A stretch of 64,000 nucleotides of DNA from Nocardia fluminea. GTDB taxonomy: Bacteria; Actinomycetota; Actinomycetes; Mycobacteriales; Mycobacteriaceae. Each line of letters starts with the position of its first letter. The stretch's first letter is position 1. A program made the position numbers and the translations under genes. Positions 31,351 through 40,681 of the stretch are shown one piece after another. Where the stretch lies: assembly GCF_002846365.1 (NCBI RefSeq), contig NZ_PJMW01000001.1:1178001-1242000 (forward strand), given 5' to 3'. The notes below the pieces were generated by a model. It saw only the letters and a list, made by a program, of their open reading frames with translations, searched no databases and was not told where the DNA came from.

Positions 31351-33528
31351 TCAGGAAATCCCCGCGGCGTCCATCCCGCGCAGCTCCTTCTTCAGGTCGG
31401 CGATCTCGTCGCGCAACCGGCCCGCCAGTTCGAACTGCAATTCGCGGGCCGCGTTCATCATCTGCGCGGTGAGTTCGGTGACCAGGGCGGCCAATTCGGC
31501 ACGTGGCATCGACTTCACATCGCGTTCGGCGTAGATACCGGAGCTGGCCCGGCCCGGCTCGCCCTGCGCCCGCCTGCCACGGCTGGCATTGCGGCCGGAG
31601 CCGCCGACGGCCACCTCGTCCTCGGCCTCGGTGTACACCTGATCCAGGATGTCGGCGATCTTCTTGCGCAGCGGCTGCGGGTCGAGGCCGTGTTCGGTGT
31701 TGTAGGCGATCTGCTTGGCCCGGCGACGATCGGTCTCCTCGATGGCGTGCTGCATCGAGTCGGTGATCTTGTCCGCGTACATGTGCACTTCGCCGGACAC
31801 GTTGCGCGCCGCGCGGCCGATGGTCTGGATGAGGCTGGTGCTGGACCGCAGGAAGCCTTCCTTGTCGGCGTCGAGGATCGCGACCAGCGACACCTCGGGC
31901 AGGTCGAGGCCCTCGCGCAGCAGGTTGATGCCGACGAGCACGTCGTACTCGCCCAGCCGTAGTTGCCGGAGCAGTTCGACGCGACGCAGCGTGTCGATCT
32001 CGGAGTGCAGGTAGCGGACCTTCACCCCGAGGCCGAGCAGGTAGTCGGTGAGATCTTCGGACATCTTCTTGGTGAGTGTGGTGACCAGGACCCGCTCGTT
32101 GCGCTCCGCGCGCTCACGGATCTCGTGCACGAGGTCGTCGATCTGGCCCTTGGTCGGCTTGACCACGACCTTCGGGTCGACCAGGCCGGTCGGGCGGATG
32201 ACCTGCTCGACCACCTCACCGCCGACCTGTCCCAGCTCGTAGTTGCCGGGAGTCGCCGACAGATACACCGCCTGACCGATCCGACCGGCGAACTCCTCCC
32301 AGGTCAGCGGCCGGTTGTCGACCGCCGACGGCAGCCGGAAACCGAAGTCGACCAGGTTGCGCTTGCGCGACATGTCACCTTCGAACATGCCGCCGATCTG
32401 CGGTACCGTGACGTGTGATTCGTCGATCACCAGCAGGAAGTCGTCGGGGAAGTAGTCGAGCAGTGTCGCAGGCGCCGATCCCGCCGGGCGTCCGTCGATG
32501 TGACGTGAATAGTTCTCGATGCCCGAGCAGAAGCCGACCTGGCGGATCATCTCCAGGTCGTATTCGGTGCGCATACGCAACCGCTGCGCTTCGAGCAACT
32601 TGCCCTGGCGCTCCAGTTCCTCGAGCCGCGCGACCAGTTCGGCCTCGATGTCGGCGACCGCGCGCTCCATCCGCTCCGGACCGGCCACATAGTGCGTGGC
32701 CGGGAAGATGCGAGCCGAGTCGACCTGGCGCACCACGTCACCGGTGAGCGGGTGCAGATAGTAGAGCGCCTCGATCTCGTCACCGAAGAACTCGATGCGG
32801 ATCGCCAGCTCCTCGTAGGACGGAATGATCTCGACGGTGTCGCCGCGCACCCGGAACGAGCCACGGGTGAAGGACATGTCGTTGCGGGTGTACTGCACGT
32901 CCACGAGCAGCCGCAGCAGCGCGTCGCGGTCGATCTCGCCACCGACCTCGAGCTGCACCGACCGGTCCAGATACGACTGCGGGGTGCCGAGACCGTAGAT
33001 GCACGACACCGAGGCGACCACGACGACATCGCGACGCGAGAGCAGACTCGAGGTCGCCGAGTGCCGCAGCCGCTCGACGTCGTCGTTGATCGAGCTGTCC
33101 TTCTCGATATAGGTATCGGTCTGGGCGATGTACGCCTCGGGTTGGTAGTAGTCGTAGTACGAGACGAAGTACTCAACCGCGTTGTTGGGCAGCATCTCGC
33201 GCAGCTCGTTGGCCAGCTGCGCGGCCAGGGTCTTGTTCGGCGCCATCACCAGCGTGGGGCGCTGCAACTTCTCGATGAGCCACGCGGTGGTCGCCGACTT
33301 ACCGGTACCGGTGGCGCCGAGCAGGACGACGTCCTTCTCCCCCGCGTTCACCCGGCGCTCCAGCTCGGCGATGGCCGCGGGCTGGTCGCCTGCGGGCGAG
33401 TACTCGCTGACCACCTCGAACCGGGCGCCCGTACGCTCGATCGTGCCGACGGGCCGGTGTTCGGAATGGGCGATCGGGTGACCCCGCTCTTCGTACCCTT
33501 CCGTCGGGATCTCGGTTGCGAATGCCAT
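31351..33528 (-). CDS. uvrB: excinuclease ABC subunit B
   Basis: Helicase-like damage verification subunit of excision repair, 725 residues. Walker [14 protein letters not shown], the beta-hairpin [21 protein letters not shown] that clamps DNA, DEAH-like VIDESHVT, helicase motifs with [17 protein letters not shown] and QTIGRAARN, and a C-terminal UVR domain ([24 protein letters not shown]) that binds UvrC. A TAAGCT -10 box at 33535-33540 ends six bases before ATG, which points to a leaderless mRNA. Confidence 0.97.
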   Translation of the reverse strand: MAFATEIPTEGYEERGHPIAHSEHRPVGTIERTGARFEVVSEYSPAGDQPAAIAELERRVNAGEKDVVLLGATGTGKSATTAWLIEKLQRPTLVMAPNKTLAAQLANELREMLPNNAVEYFVSYYDYYQPEAYIAQTDTYIEKDSSINDDVERLRHSATSSLLSRRDVVVVASVSCIYGLGTPQSYLDRSVQLEVGGEIDRDALLRLLVDVQYTRNDMSFTRGSFRVRGDTVEIIPSYEELAIRIEFFGDEIEALYYLHPLTGDVVRQVDSARIFPATHYVAGPERMERAVADIEAELVARLEELERQGKLLEAQRLRMRTEYDLEMIRQVGFCSGIENYSRHIDGRPAGSAPATLLDYFPDDFLLVIDESHVTVPQIGGMFEGDMSRKRNLVDFGFRLPSAVDNRPLTWEEFAGRIGQAVYLSATPGNYELGQVGGEVVEQVIRPTGLVDPKVVVKPTKGQIDDLVHEIRERAERNERVLVTTLTKKMSEDLTDYLLGLGVKVRYLHSEIDTLRRVELLRQLRLGEYDVLVGINLLREGLDLPEVSLVAILDADKEGFLRSSTSLIQTIGRAARNVSGEVHMYADKITDSMQHAIEETDRRRAKQIAYNTEHGLDPQPLRKKIADILDQVYTEAEDEVAVGGSGRNASRGRRAQGEPGRASSGIYAERDVKSMPRAELAALVTELTAQMMNAARELQFELAGRLRDEIADLKKELRGMDAAGIS

Positions 33529-33534
33529 GGATCC

Positions 33535-33540
33535 AGCTTA
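33535..33540 (-). promoter_or_regulatory. uvrB: -10 box TAAGCT of uvrB
   Basis: TANNNT hexamer six bases before the ATG, leaving no room for a Shine-Dalgarno. No LexA-like palindrome was seen next to it. Confidence 0.45.
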
Positions 33541-33898
33541 GGCGCGACCACTGACACGTTTCGGCTCCAGCGAGCCGTCACCGGTCCGCCACACCCGCGC
33601 CGCGCCGACGACCGCTGGTCGTGTCGTAGTCGTTCTGGTGAACTTCTGCTCATCGATACCCTCACGGCACTGCGCGAATGTGAGGACAGCCACCGGCAGG
33701 CAAATCGTCGGCGACCACCATTTCGCCTGGCCGGGGCGATCCCAGCCGAACTCCGCGAATACCCGGCACCGCACCGGATGCCCGAAAAGTCCCTTGCGCC
33801 AACGGCATTCGATGACAAGGGCGCCGAATCGAGCACGCCACACCTCCCGACGCGGGCGTACCCTGAGTTGATCATCGGACGTGGTGAAGGACAAGGCC
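33541..33898. other. 358-bp gap between uvrB and the DUF402 genes, possible short minus-strand gene
   Basis: A minus-strand frame ending at TAA 33538 stays open to 33942. Its middle (RARFGALVIECRWRKGLFG, VFAEFGWDRPGQAKWWS) reads like a protein with several Trp and Cys residues. Third-position GC is clearly lower than in the neighbours, no start codon has a good ribosome site, and the frame overlaps the uvrB promoter. I list it as a possible short or decayed gene. The plus strand holds the upstream region of the first DUF402 gene. Confidence 0.3.
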
Positions 33899-34519
33899 AT
33901 GAGCGTTCTGCTTCCCCTGCTCGTCGCGGCACCCGCGGTCACCGGATTCGCCGGTTATTTCGCCAGAGAGCTACGTGGCCCGCACACACCGGCCACTGAT
34001 CCGGCGCCCGTCGCACCGACGGCCAGACCCCGGGTCGAGTACTTCGACCTCGCCGAGCTCACCAGCACCGACGCCAGGGGCTACATCCGCCCGGTCGACC
34101 GGTACGAGGTGCAGCCGTGGGGCGTCTACCTGGCCCGCGTCCTCGACCGGCCGCACGGCCGTTACGAGGAGTCGTGGATGCTGCCCGGCCAGGCCGTTCG
34201 CGTCACCATCAGCCACGACCGGCCCGGTCATCACCGTAGCCACGACTACGTGCTCGACATCGTCGAGTGCGTCCAGGTCGGGCCGAAACGATGGCGCGCC
34301 ACCGACTACTTCCTCGACATCGCGGTGCGGCGCGGGCGGTCCTCGACGCTGTCCGGGTCGAGCGAGCTGCTCGCCGCCCACGCCGCGGGCCATGTCGACA
34401 CCGAACACGCCGACCGGGCGTTCGACCGTGCCGCGCGCGTGCTCGACGGGCTGGCGGCCAACGACCACGATGTCGAACAGTGGTTGCGCTCCCAGGAGAT
34501 CACGCTGACCTGGATGTGA
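33899..34519 (+). CDS. DUF402 family protein with N-terminal membrane anchor (206 aa)
   Basis: The first 25 residues (MSVLLPLLVAAPAVTGFAGYFA) form one hydrophobic helix that could be an anchor or uncleaved signal. The DUF402-like beta-barrel follows: VEYFDLAELTSTDARGYIRPVDRYEVQPWGVYLAR, ESWMLPGQAVRVTI, YVLDIVECVQVGPKRWRATDYFLDIAV, then a helical tail. DUF402 proteins include nucleoside di/triphosphate phosphatases that use Asp/Glu-bound metal; activity here is untested. AAGGA is eight to nine bases before ATG. It is followed 45 bp later by a paralogue. Confidence 0.8.
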   Translation: MSVLLPLLVAAPAVTGFAGYFARELRGPHTPATDPAPVAPTARPRVEYFDLAELTSTDARGYIRPVDRYEVQPWGVYLARVLDRPHGRYEESWMLPGQAVRVTISHDRPGHHRSHDYVLDIVECVQVGPKRWRATDYFLDIAVRRGRSSTLSGSSELLAAHAAGHVDTEHADRAFDRAARVLDGLAANDHDVEQWLRSQEITLTWM

Positions 34520-34550
34520 CCGCGACCGGGCGGACAGGGGCGCGCGCCGG

Positions 34551-34556
34551 TAGATT
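34551..34556 (+). promoter_or_regulatory. -10 box TAGATT of the second DUF402 gene
   Basis: It ends eight bases before the ATG at 34565, so this gene seems to have its own, probably leaderless, transcript. Confidence 0.4.
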
Positions 34557-34564
34557 CTGCGCTC

Positions 34565-35116
34565 ATGACGCAGGCATCCACCGTGCACGTGCATCCACCC
34601 AAGGTCGAGTACTTCGATGTCGCGGCCCGGACGAATACCGACCCCAAGGGCTTCGTCCGGCCGGTGGAGATCTATCAGGTGGAGCCGTGGGGCTTCTACA
34701 TGGGTCGCCACTCCGATCACGCGCACTTCCACTACCTGGAATCGTGGGTGCTTCCGGAGCTGTCGCTGCGAGCGTCGAAGCTGCACTACAACCCCGGCGT
34801 CGAGCAGTGGCAGGACATCTATGTCGATATCGGCGAGTTCACCGAGGAGTCGCCGACACTGTGGCGCTCGGTCGACCACTACCTCGACGTACTCGTCCGC
34901 ACCCGTCGCGACGTCCGGCTCGTCGATGTCGACGAGCTCCTGGCCGCGCACACCGACGGCCTGCTGGACGCCGCGCAGTGCCAGGCCGCGATCGAACACG
35001 CGACGGCGGCGATCGACGGGATCGCCGCGCACGGCTATTCCCTCGAGGAGTGGCTGAGCACCTTCGGCATGACGCTGACCTGGCGCCGAAACGACGAACC
35101 GCCCGGACCTCGGTAG
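34565..35116 (+). CDS. DUF402 family protein, soluble paralogue (183 aa)
   Basis: Clearly related to the gene just upstream: KVEYFDVAARTNTDPKGFVRPVEIYQVEPWGFYMGR, YLESWVLPELSLRASKL, IYVDIGEFTEESPTLWRSVDHYLDVLV, and a matching helical tail ending TLTW. It lacks the N-terminal hydrophobic helix, so it should be cytosolic. The pair looks like a tandem duplication in which one copy became membrane-bound. In M. tuberculosis the equivalent place between coaE and uvrB is held by Rv1632c. Confidence 0.85.
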   Translation: MTQASTVHVHPPKVEYFDVAARTNTDPKGFVRPVEIYQVEPWGFYMGRHSDHAHFHYLESWVLPELSLRASKLHYNPGVEQWQDIYVDIGEFTEESPTLWRSVDHYLDVLVRTRRDVRLVDVDELLAAHTDGLLDAAQCQAAIEHATAAIDGIAAHGYSLEEWLSTFGMTLTWRRNDEPPGPR

Positions 35117-35129
35117 CGGGTCCGGGCGG
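35099..35129. terminator. terminator overlapping the DUF402 stop codon
   Basis: Eleven-bp perfect stem (CCGCCCGGACC and its complement) with a nine-base loop containing the TAG stop of the second DUF402 gene. It stands 15 bp before the end of the convergent secreted-protein gene. Confidence 0.65.
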
Positions 35130-35144
35130 CGCGAGGAGCCGGTG

Positions 35145-35576
35145 TCAGCCGGCCGACAGGCTCGGGAACAGATCCGCGAGTCCGCCGCCGCACGACGCGC
35201 TGCCGGTACTGCCCGCGGCGCCGACGGTGACGGTGATCGAGTCGCTGATCAGCAGCTGACGTGCCTCGAGCTTGTGCTGGCCCGCCGTGGTCGGCTTCCA
35301 GGTGATGCTCACGGTGCCCGACAGCAACGACGGCGACACCGGGCTGCCCGGGATGTCCACGCCGTTGTCGGTGAACTTCACCGAAGTCAGCCGGTCGACC
35401 TCGACGCTCGCGGTCAACTTGTAGCTGCAACCGACCTTGTGGTCGGTTCCGGCGACGCCGAGATTGCCGACCCAGGCCGAGGCCTGCGGAGCGGCCAGCA
35501 CGAGACTGGCCGCGACGGCGCCGAACGCGGTGATGCCGAAGCCCGCACGGCCGAACTGACGGTGATGTGTTGTCAT
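35145..35576 (-). CDS. secreted Ig-like fold protein, paralogue 2 (143 aa)
   Basis: Signal peptide (GFGITAFGAVAASLVLAAPQASA) and a mature beta-rich domain sharing landmarks with paralogue 1 at 29323-29751: VGCSYKLTA, VKFTDNGVDI, ITWKPTTAGQHKLEAR, SITVTV, GSTGSASCG. Two cysteines at equivalent places suggest the same disulfide. The C-terminus (GLADLFPSLSAG) is longer. Function unknown; extracellular or cell-wall location is likely. Confidence 0.78.
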   Translation of the reverse strand: MTTHHRQFGRAGFGITAFGAVAASLVLAAPQASAWVGNLGVAGTDHKVGCSYKLTASVEVDRLTSVKFTDNGVDIPGSPVSPSLLSGTVSITWKPTTAGQHKLEARQLLISDSITVTVGAAGSTGSASCGGGLADLFPSLSAG

Positions 35577-35697
35577 ACGCGCTACAACTTCCCCTGTGAA
35601 TCGAGTCACCCTGTAGTGACTTCGCACAATTTACACAGCGCGCGACAGCGTGCGGACAGTTTCCGAAACATTGGTGTTTAACAGAGTGGTACGCGGT

Positions 35698-36900
35698 TCA
35701 CGCGCGGGCGGCGGCCCACTCGGTGACCACCGGATAGACCGCGTCGAACCACGGTTCCTTCACCACGTAGTAGGCGTCGCCGGCCGCCTCGTCGGTGAGA
35801 TCCGCCGCGGCGAGTTCGGCCCCTCGCTTGACGGCCAGGTACTCCGACCGGGCGCTCTCGTGCGCCCGCAACCAGTCGCGCAGATCGAGCGCGAACCGCT
35901 GCCCGAGCGAATTCTGCACGCGCAGATGGATATTGGCCGGCCTGCCCGGATCGGCATTGCCGTGCAGACGTTTTCCCCACAGGGTGCGATCGGTGCCGTC
36001 GGGATCGCCCTGGCTCGGTTTCGGATTGTCGTGCGTCACCTGGGGGGCGAGCGGGAACCCGGCCGCCGTCAACGCGTCCGTCAGCGATTCGGCCGTGGCC
36101 ATATCCGCCACCGTCACCTGGATGTCGATGATGTCCTTGGCCGGCAGCCCGTGGACCGCGGTGGATCCGACATGGTCGATGCGTACCGCCGAGGCGCCGC
36201 AGGCCAGGTGCAGCCGGGCGATGATCCTGCGCGCCTGCATATCCCATTCCGGGTCGGTGACGAGCACGTAGTCGGCGCGCGCCCGGACGCCCTCGCGCTG
36301 ATTGCGCTCGAACGGCACCAGCCGGCGCGTCCACAGCTCCCGGACCTGCGCCTCGACCACCTCCGGCGCACCGTTGTTGTCGAGCCACACGTCGGCGACC
36401 GCGCGGCGCTGTTCGTCGGTGGCCTGGGCGGCGATCCTGACTCGCGCGTCGGCTTCGGCGACCCCGCGGTGTTCGACCAGCCTGCGCAGCCGGGTCTCCT
36501 CCTCGGCCCCGACCACCACCACGAGCTGCATCAGCGGCGCGAGCCCGTTCTCGACCAGTAGCGGAATATCCTGCACCACAACGGCATCGACAGGCGCGTC
36601 GGCGATCAGTTCCGCGGTGCGGGCGCCGACCAGCGGATGGGTGATGGCGTTGAGCTTGCCCCGCGACACATCGTCGGCGAAGGCGACCGCGGCCAGTGCG
36701 GGCCGGTCCAGGCTGCCATCGGGGCTCAGGATGCGTTCACCGAACTCCTCGACCAGCGCGGCCAGGCCCGGCGTACCGGGGGCGACGACCTCGCGGGCGA
36801 TCGCGTCGGAGTCGATGAGCACCGCCCCGAGTTCGACCAGCGTCCGCGCCACTGTGGATTTTCCCGCTCCCATGCCTCCGGTGAGGCCGATCCGCAACAT
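35698..36900 (-). CDS. coaE: dephospho-CoA kinase fused to a GrpB-like domain
   Basis: 400 residues. CoaE (1 to about 205) has P-loop [22 protein letters not shown] and ITHPLVGAR; it phosphorylates dephospho-CoA to CoA. The C-terminal GrpB/UPF0157 domain (about 220-395) is a nucleotidyltransferase-like fold with [24 protein letters not shown]. The same fusion exists in mycobacteria (Rv1631). ATG 36900 is chosen at the P-loop; the frame is open upstream without conservation. It lies between rpsA and uvrB as in M. tuberculosis. Confidence 0.95.
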   Translation of the reverse strand: MLRIGLTGGMGAGKSTVARTLVELGAVLIDSDAIAREVVAPGTPGLAALVEEFGERILSPDGSLDRPALAAVAFADDVSRGKLNAITHPLVGARTAELIADAPVDAVVVQDIPLLVENGLAPLMQLVVVVGAEEETRLRRLVEHRGVAEADARVRIAAQATDEQRRAVADVWLDNNGAPEVVEAQVRELWTRRLVPFERNQREGVRARADYVLVTDPEWDMQARRIIARLHLACGASAVRIDHVGSTAVHGLPAKDIIDIQVTVADMATAESLTDALTAAGFPLAPQVTHDNPKPSQGDPDGTDRTLWGKRLHGNADPGRPANIHLRVQNSLGQRFALDLRDWLRAHESARSEYLAVKRGAELAAADLTDEAAGDAYYVVKEPWFDAVYPVVTEWAAARA

Positions 36901-37047
36901 GGGCTCAGTCTCGCATCTCGGCCGCCCGGCCGGGGCACCCGCTCCGACACGCCCGTGCAGCAGCGGCGGAAGATCCCGGGCCGGGCGCGCCGGGTGGATT
37001 AATCTTCCGCGCAGGCGGAAAGGCCGCACGACTACCGGAGGATGATC

Positions 37048-37260
37048 ATGAGTACCAGGAACCACCGGGCGGCTCGCCACCGCCTCGGTATGCCGGGCGG
37101 TGTGCACTGCATCGAATTCCCGGCTGTCGCAGCGACTCTCGCCGAATACCGGCGCTCCTGGTTCAGCACTCTGCTCTCCCCCGCCAGACACAGCTTCGCC
37201 GCGATGCGCAAACGCCCCAGCATGGCCACCGCCTACTGGTCACCCGCCGCCGCGAGCTGA
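37048..37260 (+). CDS. small hypothetical protein (70 aa)
   Basis: A basic small protein with GGAGG six bases before the ATG, unusually good for this window. It begins [17 protein letters not shown] and continues [24 protein letters not shown], with no signal peptide or clear membrane helix. It lies between coaE and the phospholipase gene on the opposite strand. No family recognised; it could be spurious. Confidence 0.5.
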   Translation: MSTRNHRAARHRLGMPGGVHCIEFPAVAATLAEYRRSWFSTLLSPARHSFAAMRKRPSMATAYWSPAAAS

Positions 37261-37296
37261 CGGTGAGCCCGGCACGCTGCCGAGCCCACCCCTGAC

Positions 37297-38838
37297 TCAC
37301 ACCCCGACGAGACCGCTCGGCGCACGCCGAGTCCCCGGCTGCTGCGTCGGCATCGCATTCGGCGGCACCGGGTACGGCAGACCCTGTCCGAGCGTGCCCG
37401 CCGCGATATTCGGACCACACTGCGCGATCGCCGCGTCGGCCTTGGGGAGCGGGTCGGGCAGCACCGGTTTCACGGCATTCGGCGCCGCCGCGAAGTCGAA
37501 CGCGGACGTCATGTCGCCGGTGACGCTGCGTCGCCACGCCGTCAGGTTCGGCACGTCGACGCCGAATCTGGTTTCCAGCAAACGCAATTGGGACGTGTGG
37601 TCGAAGGTCTGCGAGGCGACCAGCCCACCGCGGCTGTACGGCGAGATCACCAGGCACGGCACCCGGTAGCCCAGTCCGATCGGCCCGGTGATCCCGCCCG
37701 CCGCGGGCACCCGATCCAGCGGTACCGTCAGGAATTCGCCCGCGGTGCCGGGCGGCGGTGTCGGCGGCGTGACGTGGTCGAAGAAGCCGCCGTTCTCGTC
37801 GTAGCTGAGGATCAGCGCGGTCTTCTCCCACACCGCCGGATTCGAGGTGAGGATGTCGAGGAGTCCCACGATGCCGAGCGCGCCGAACGCCGCGGGCAGC
37901 GCGGGGTGTTCACAGTGCAGCAGCGACGGCACCACCCAGGACACGGCGGGAAGCGTGTTGGCGGCGACGTCGGCCTGGAAATCGTTCGGGTAGATCGGTG
38001 CGATACCGCGGCGCGCCAGTTCGGAATTCGGGTCGGCGGCCTGGGTGAAGCAGCCCATCATGCCGTCCAGGATCATCGACGAGGCCGGTCCGGCATCGCG
38101 ATTGCTGTAGATCTTCCACGGCACCCCGCCCTCGGACAGGTTCTCCGGGTAGGTCCGCCAGCTGTAGACGTTCTTCGGCAGCAGGGTCGGCGTCTCCACC
38201 AGCGGCCCGCCCGCCAGACCGTCGGGGTCGATGCTCGCGCTCATCCAGTACAGCCGGTTGGGGTCGGTGGGGCCGAGTACCGAGCAGTGGTAGTTGTCGC
38301 ACAGCGTGAACGCCTGCGCGAGTTCGGTGTGGATCGGAATGTCTTCGGGCAGGTAGTAACCCATCGCCGCGGGCGCGTTCCCGGGCCCGACCGAGGCCAC
38401 CGACATCGGCATCCAGCCGTCGTTGCGGCCGCCGTTGAGTGCCTGGTGCATGCCCGGCCAGGTGTGGTCGGGGTCGTTGACGCACTCCCCGTCCAGTGTG
38501 GCGCCGCGGGTGGTGTCGAGCCGGAACGGTTCGACGAAACCGTCTGCGGTGGGCCCGATTCCGGGCGACCACCCGTACTGACGCCAGGACTGCGACGCCT
38601 CACCGAACCCACGCACCCCCGACAGGGTGCCGAAATAGTGGTCGAAGGACCGGTTTTCCTGCATGAGCAAGACGAAGTGCTCGATATCGCCGAGCCCGCC
38701 CATGCCCGCCGGATCGGCGGCGAAAGCTCGGTCGATAATCGGATTCGCCCAGGTGGCAAGCGTTCCCACCGCACCGGCGGCCATCGCCTTCGCGAGGAAC
38801 TGTCGCCGGTTGAGACCGGCGAAGGGACCAGAACTCAT
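37297..38838 (-). CDS. Tat-exported phospholipase C (phosphoesterase family)
   Basis: 513 residues, the size of mycobacterial PlcA-D. The N-terminus has a twin-arginine signal (NRRQFLAKAMAAGAVGTLA). The mature enzyme has the family motif FVLLMQENRSFDHYFG with the metal/nucleophile region, SYDENGGFFDHV, and VPCLVISPYSRGG. It hydrolyses phosphatidylcholine or sphingomyelin in relatives and is a virulence-linked secreted enzyme. Frame open upstream; ATG 38838 chosen because the Tat signal begins there. Confidence 0.9.
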   Translation of the reverse strand: MSSGPFAGLNRRQFLAKAMAAGAVGTLATWANPIIDRAFAADPAGMGGLGDIEHFVLLMQENRSFDHYFGTLSGVRGFGEASQSWRQYGWSPGIGPTADGFVEPFRLDTTRGATLDGECVNDPDHTWPGMHQALNGGRNDGWMPMSVASVGPGNAPAAMGYYLPEDIPIHTELAQAFTLCDNYHCSVLGPTDPNRLYWMSASIDPDGLAGGPLVETPTLLPKNVYSWRTYPENLSEGGVPWKIYSNRDAGPASSMILDGMMGCFTQAADPNSELARRGIAPIYPNDFQADVAANTLPAVSWVVPSLLHCEHPALPAAFGALGIVGLLDILTSNPAVWEKTALILSYDENGGFFDHVTPPTPPPGTAGEFLTVPLDRVPAAGGITGPIGLGYRVPCLVISPYSRGGLVASQTFDHTSQLRLLETRFGVDVPNLTAWRRSVTGDMTSAFDFAAAPNAVKPVLPDPLPKADAAIAQCGPNIAAGTLGQGLPYPVPPNAMPTQQPGTRRAPSGLVGV

Positions 38839-38904
38839 CGGAGTAGAGCACCTTTCCCGTAGGGGATGGAGCAATCGCGCACACGCTACACCCACCGGAA
38901 AAGG

Positions 38905-38940
38905 CCGAAGGCCCCGGTCCGTGTGGACCAGGGCCTTCGG
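38905..38940 (-). terminator. terminator after rpsA
   Basis: Sixteen-bp stem with one C/A mismatch and GTGT loop, 34 bp beyond the rpsA stop and before the phospholipase gene. Confidence 0.75.
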
Positions 38941-38974
38941 TTGTGGAACTGTCGATTCAGGCGTTTCCGCTGAA

Positions 38975-40453
38975 TCAGGCGTTGCCGGAGAGCTTCTCCC
39001 GCAGAGCCGCGAGCTGGGCATCGCTGGCCAGCGAGCCACCCGTGGACTCGGCCGGACCGGAGGTGGACGCAGCCGCGCTGCCACCGGTCTCGGAGGAGTA
39101 GTTGCCCGCGACGGGACCACCAGCGGCGGCCTCGGCGGCAGCGTCGGCTGCCATCTTCTCCATCTGGGCAGTGTGCATCTTGTGGCGACGCTCGGCCTCG
39201 GCGTAGCGGCCTTCCCACTCTTCACGCTGCTTGTCGAACCCGTCGAGCCATTCGTTGGTCTCGGGATCGAAGCCCTCGGGGAAGATGTAGTTGCCCGCAT
39301 CGTCGTAGCTGTCGGCCATGCCGTACTTCGACGGGTCGAACTCGGCGTTGTAGTCTTCGTTCGCCTGCTTCAGCGACAGCGAGATACGACGACGCTCGAG
39401 GTCGATGTCGATGACCTTGACCATGGCGTCGTCGCCGACGGCCACAACCTGGTCCGGGACCTCGACGTGGCGCTCGGCCAGCTCGGAGATGTGGACCAGG
39501 CCCTCGATGCCCTCTTCGACGCGCACGAAGGCACCGAAGGGAACCAGCTTGGTGACCTTGCCGGGCACGATCTGGCCGATCGCGTGGGTCCGGGCGAACT
39601 GACGCCACGGGTCTTCCTGAGTCGCCTTGAGCGACAGGGAGACACGCTCGCGGTCCAGGTCGACGTCGAGAACCTCGACGGTGACCTCGTTGCCGACCTC
39701 GACGACCTCGGACGGGTGGTCGATGTGCTTCCAGGACAGCTCGGAGACGTGCACCAGGCCGTCGACGCCACCCAGGTCCACGAAGGCACCGAAGTTGACG
39801 ATGGAGGACACGACGCCCTTGCGGACCTGGCCCTTCTGGAGCTGGTGCAGGAACTCGCTGCGGACCTCGGACTGGGTCTGCTCGAGCCAGGCGCGACGCG
39901 ACAGAACCACGTTGTTGCGGTTCTTGTCGAGCTCGATGATCTTGGCCTCGATCTCCTTGCCGACGTACGGCTGGAGGTCGCGGACACGACGCATCTCGAC
40001 GAGCGAGGCGGGCAGGAAGCCACGGAGACCGATGTCGAGGATCAGGCCGCCCTTGACGACCTCGATGACGGTGCCCTTGACGGCCTCGTCCTTCTCCTTG
40101 AGCTCCTCGATCGTGCCCCACGCGCGCTCGTACTGCGCCCGCTTCTTCGACAGGATCAGGCGGCCTTCCTTGTCCTCCTTCGTGAGGACCAGGGCCTCGA
40201 CCGCGTCGCCCACGGAAACGACCTCGTTCGGGTCGACATCGTGCTTGATGGAGAGCTCGCGGGAGGGGATGACACCTTCGGTCTTGTAACCGATGTCGAG
40301 CAGGACCTCGTCACGATCGACCTTGACGATGGTGCCTTCGACGATGTCACCATCGTTGAAGTACTTGATCGTTGCGTCGATGGCGGCCAGGAAATCCTCG
40401 GCGGAGCCAATGTCGTTAATGGCTACCTGCGGCGAGGTGACGGTGGTGGGCAT
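38975..40453 (-). CDS. rpsA: 30S ribosomal protein S1
   Basis: 492 residues with four S1 RNA-binding domains (about 35-105, 120-190, 205-275, 290-360), each with the GxVxxIxxFGAFVxL type strand pattern, and the actinobacterial acidic C-terminal tail ending SLASDAQLAALREKLSGNA. It binds mRNA on the 30S subunit; the mycobacterial protein was proposed as a pyrazinoic acid target through its C-terminus. The start MPTTVTSPQV matches relatives; GGAG lies ten bases upstream. Confidence 0.97.
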   Translation of the reverse strand: MPTTVTSPQVAINDIGSAEDFLAAIDATIKYFNDGDIVEGTIVKVDRDEVLLDIGYKTEGVIPSRELSIKHDVDPNEVVSVGDAVEALVLTKEDKEGRLILSKKRAQYERAWGTIEELKEKDEAVKGTVIEVVKGGLILDIGLRGFLPASLVEMRRVRDLQPYVGKEIEAKIIELDKNRNNVVLSRRAWLEQTQSEVRSEFLHQLQKGQVRKGVVSSIVNFGAFVDLGGVDGLVHVSELSWKHIDHPSEVVEVGNEVTVEVLDVDLDRERVSLSLKATQEDPWRQFARTHAIGQIVPGKVTKLVPFGAFVRVEEGIEGLVHISELAERHVEVPDQVVAVGDDAMVKVIDIDLERRRISLSLKQANEDYNAEFDPSKYGMADSYDDAGNYIFPEGFDPETNEWLDGFDKQREEWEGRYAEAERRHKMHTAQMEKMAADAAAEAAAGGPVAGNYSSETGGSAAASTSGPAESTGGSLASDAQLAALREKLSGNA

Positions 40454-40551
40454 ATGTGGGTTTGCTCCGGACGGATTGTGGTCGGTTGCGGACATTGGAT
40501 CTTTCGGTACGCTGCGAAATCACCGCGACGACGCGACGAAGGGATACCGGT

Positions 40552-40557
40552 AAAGTA
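40552..40557 (-). promoter_or_regulatory. rpsA: possible -10 box TACTTT of rpsA
   Basis: TANNNT hexamer about 100 bp upstream of the rpsA start, giving a leader of roughly 90 nt. Confidence 0.3.
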
Positions 40558-40668
40558 TCGCACGGACCGTCGCACTTGCCGCTGATCGAATTCAGCGTCC
40601 CTCTACAGCGTGCATCAGCCTACGCGACCCGCGCCGAGCCGGGCAAACCACCCCCCGCACCACGCCGA

Positions 40669-40674
40669 TACCCT
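40669..40674 (+). promoter_or_regulatory. -10 box TACCCT of the methyltransferase gene
   Basis: It ends seven bases before GTG 40682, a leaderless arrangement. Confidence 0.4.
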
Positions 40675-40681
40675 GTTGGCC

